From the NCBI GenBank assembly GCA_002839765.1, contig PGYR01000020.1, positions 1 to 42,304 on the forward strand: 42,304 nucleotides of DNA, read 5' to 3'. A program made the translations under genes and the position numbers. Shown here piece after piece: positions 42,264 to 42,304 of this stretch. The stretch comes from Ignavibacteriae bacterium HGW-Ignavibacteriae-4. GTDB lineage: Bacteria; Bacteroidota; Ignavibacteria; Kapaibacteriales; UBA2268. Positions within the stretch are counted from its first letter, which is position 1; every line of letters starts with the position of its first letter. The notes beneath the pieces were generated by a model. The model saw only the letters and a list, made by a program, of their open reading frames with translations, was not told the origin of the DNA and did not search any database.

Positions 42264-42304
42264 TTATCTAACTACGCTTAGTTGTCTTGATTGGATACCG
42301 TTTG
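42264..42304 (-). CDS. C-terminal end of a T9SS-secreted protein (partial, right edge)
   Basis: Only 12 codons and a stop are visible: NGIQSRQLSVVR. The final strand with Arg-rich ending is typical of T9SS type A sorting domains (compare RFVVIK and QKIMITK in two other cargo here). A terminator follows, supporting a real gene end. The rest lies outside the window. Confidence 0.55.
   Translation of the reverse strand, partial: NGIQSRQLSVVR

Noticed and set aside
1-42304. CRISPR array, tRNA, rRNA, tmRNA, transposase or phage genes
   Set aside because: I looked for regularly spaced repeats, cloverleaf-like blocks and transposase motifs and saw none that could be supported by eye.

Overview
This 42.3 kb window looks like chromosomal DNA from a low-GC (roughly 35-37% by eye) Gram-negative bacterium of the Bacteroidota/Chlorobiota side of the FCB group. 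The closest feel is an Ignavibacteria- or Kapabacteria-like lineage, but that placement is inference. The support is: several secreted proteins with C-terminal type IX secretion (T9SS) sorting domains, IgGFc-binding-like surface proteins, a TAnnTTTG-type promoter in front of rplS, many lipoproteins and outer-membrane beta-barrels, and the Bacteroidetes-type secreted family usually mislabelled asparagine synthetase B. I saw no rRNA, tRNA, CRISPR array, transposase or phage gene.

Layout. 1-2398 (minus): an IgGFc-like secreted protein running off the left edge. 2544-5244 (minus): ppx/gppA, a small membrane protein and cdsA. 5281-7525 (plus): a HAD phosphatase and a sensor kinase. 7534-12718 (minus): ccmB, an IgGFc/beta-barrel fusion, a cohesin-like T9SS cargo and the secreted asnB-like protein. 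12860-14356: three small AT-rich orphan genes and a cluster of short palindromes. 14357-18380 (plus): a lipoprotein, mannose-1-phosphate guanylyltransferase, hutI and a beta-lactamase-fold hydrolase. 18516-20400 (plus): an ECF sigma factor and a protein that seems to join a cytoplasmic anti-sigma region, an inner-membrane helix and an outer-membrane barrel. 20616-26128 (minus): four lipoprotein genes punctuated by duplicated 3' ends of a polytopic membrane protein gene, that gene itself, and a UDP-sugar dehydrogenase. 26273-29678 (plus): an orphan exported protein, a CKPC redox-like protein, and two paralogous outer-membrane proteins around a 58-codon ORF. 29684-34965 (minus): a glycosyltransferase, a glutamine amidotransferase, a thiamine-binding-like protein, DUF2442, ychF and a histidine kinase. 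35027-38107 (plus): nadC, ferritin, smpB and tyrS. 38276-42304: a lipoprotein, a TlpA-like thioredoxin, rplS, purN, two small membrane proteins, a decayed T9SS cargo gene and the tail of another T9SS protein.

The most interesting system is the ECF sigma / envelope-spanning anti-sigma pair. A bipartite motif, GTRACAAAA-N11-CTGYTATT, lies just upstream of the sigma gene. It recurs with exactly the same 11-base spacer in front of the IgGFc-like gene at the left edge and in front of the decayed T9SS cargo gene at the right edge. The simplest reading is an autoregulated ECF regulon controlling surface or secreted proteins, sensed through a protein anchored in both membranes. A second notable locus is 20616-24848, where lipoprotein genes are separated by near-copies of the last 35 codons of the membrane protein gene. 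That gene also carries an in-frame palindromic repeat insertion.

All functional calls come from reading the sequence and knowledge of the families; no database search was run.
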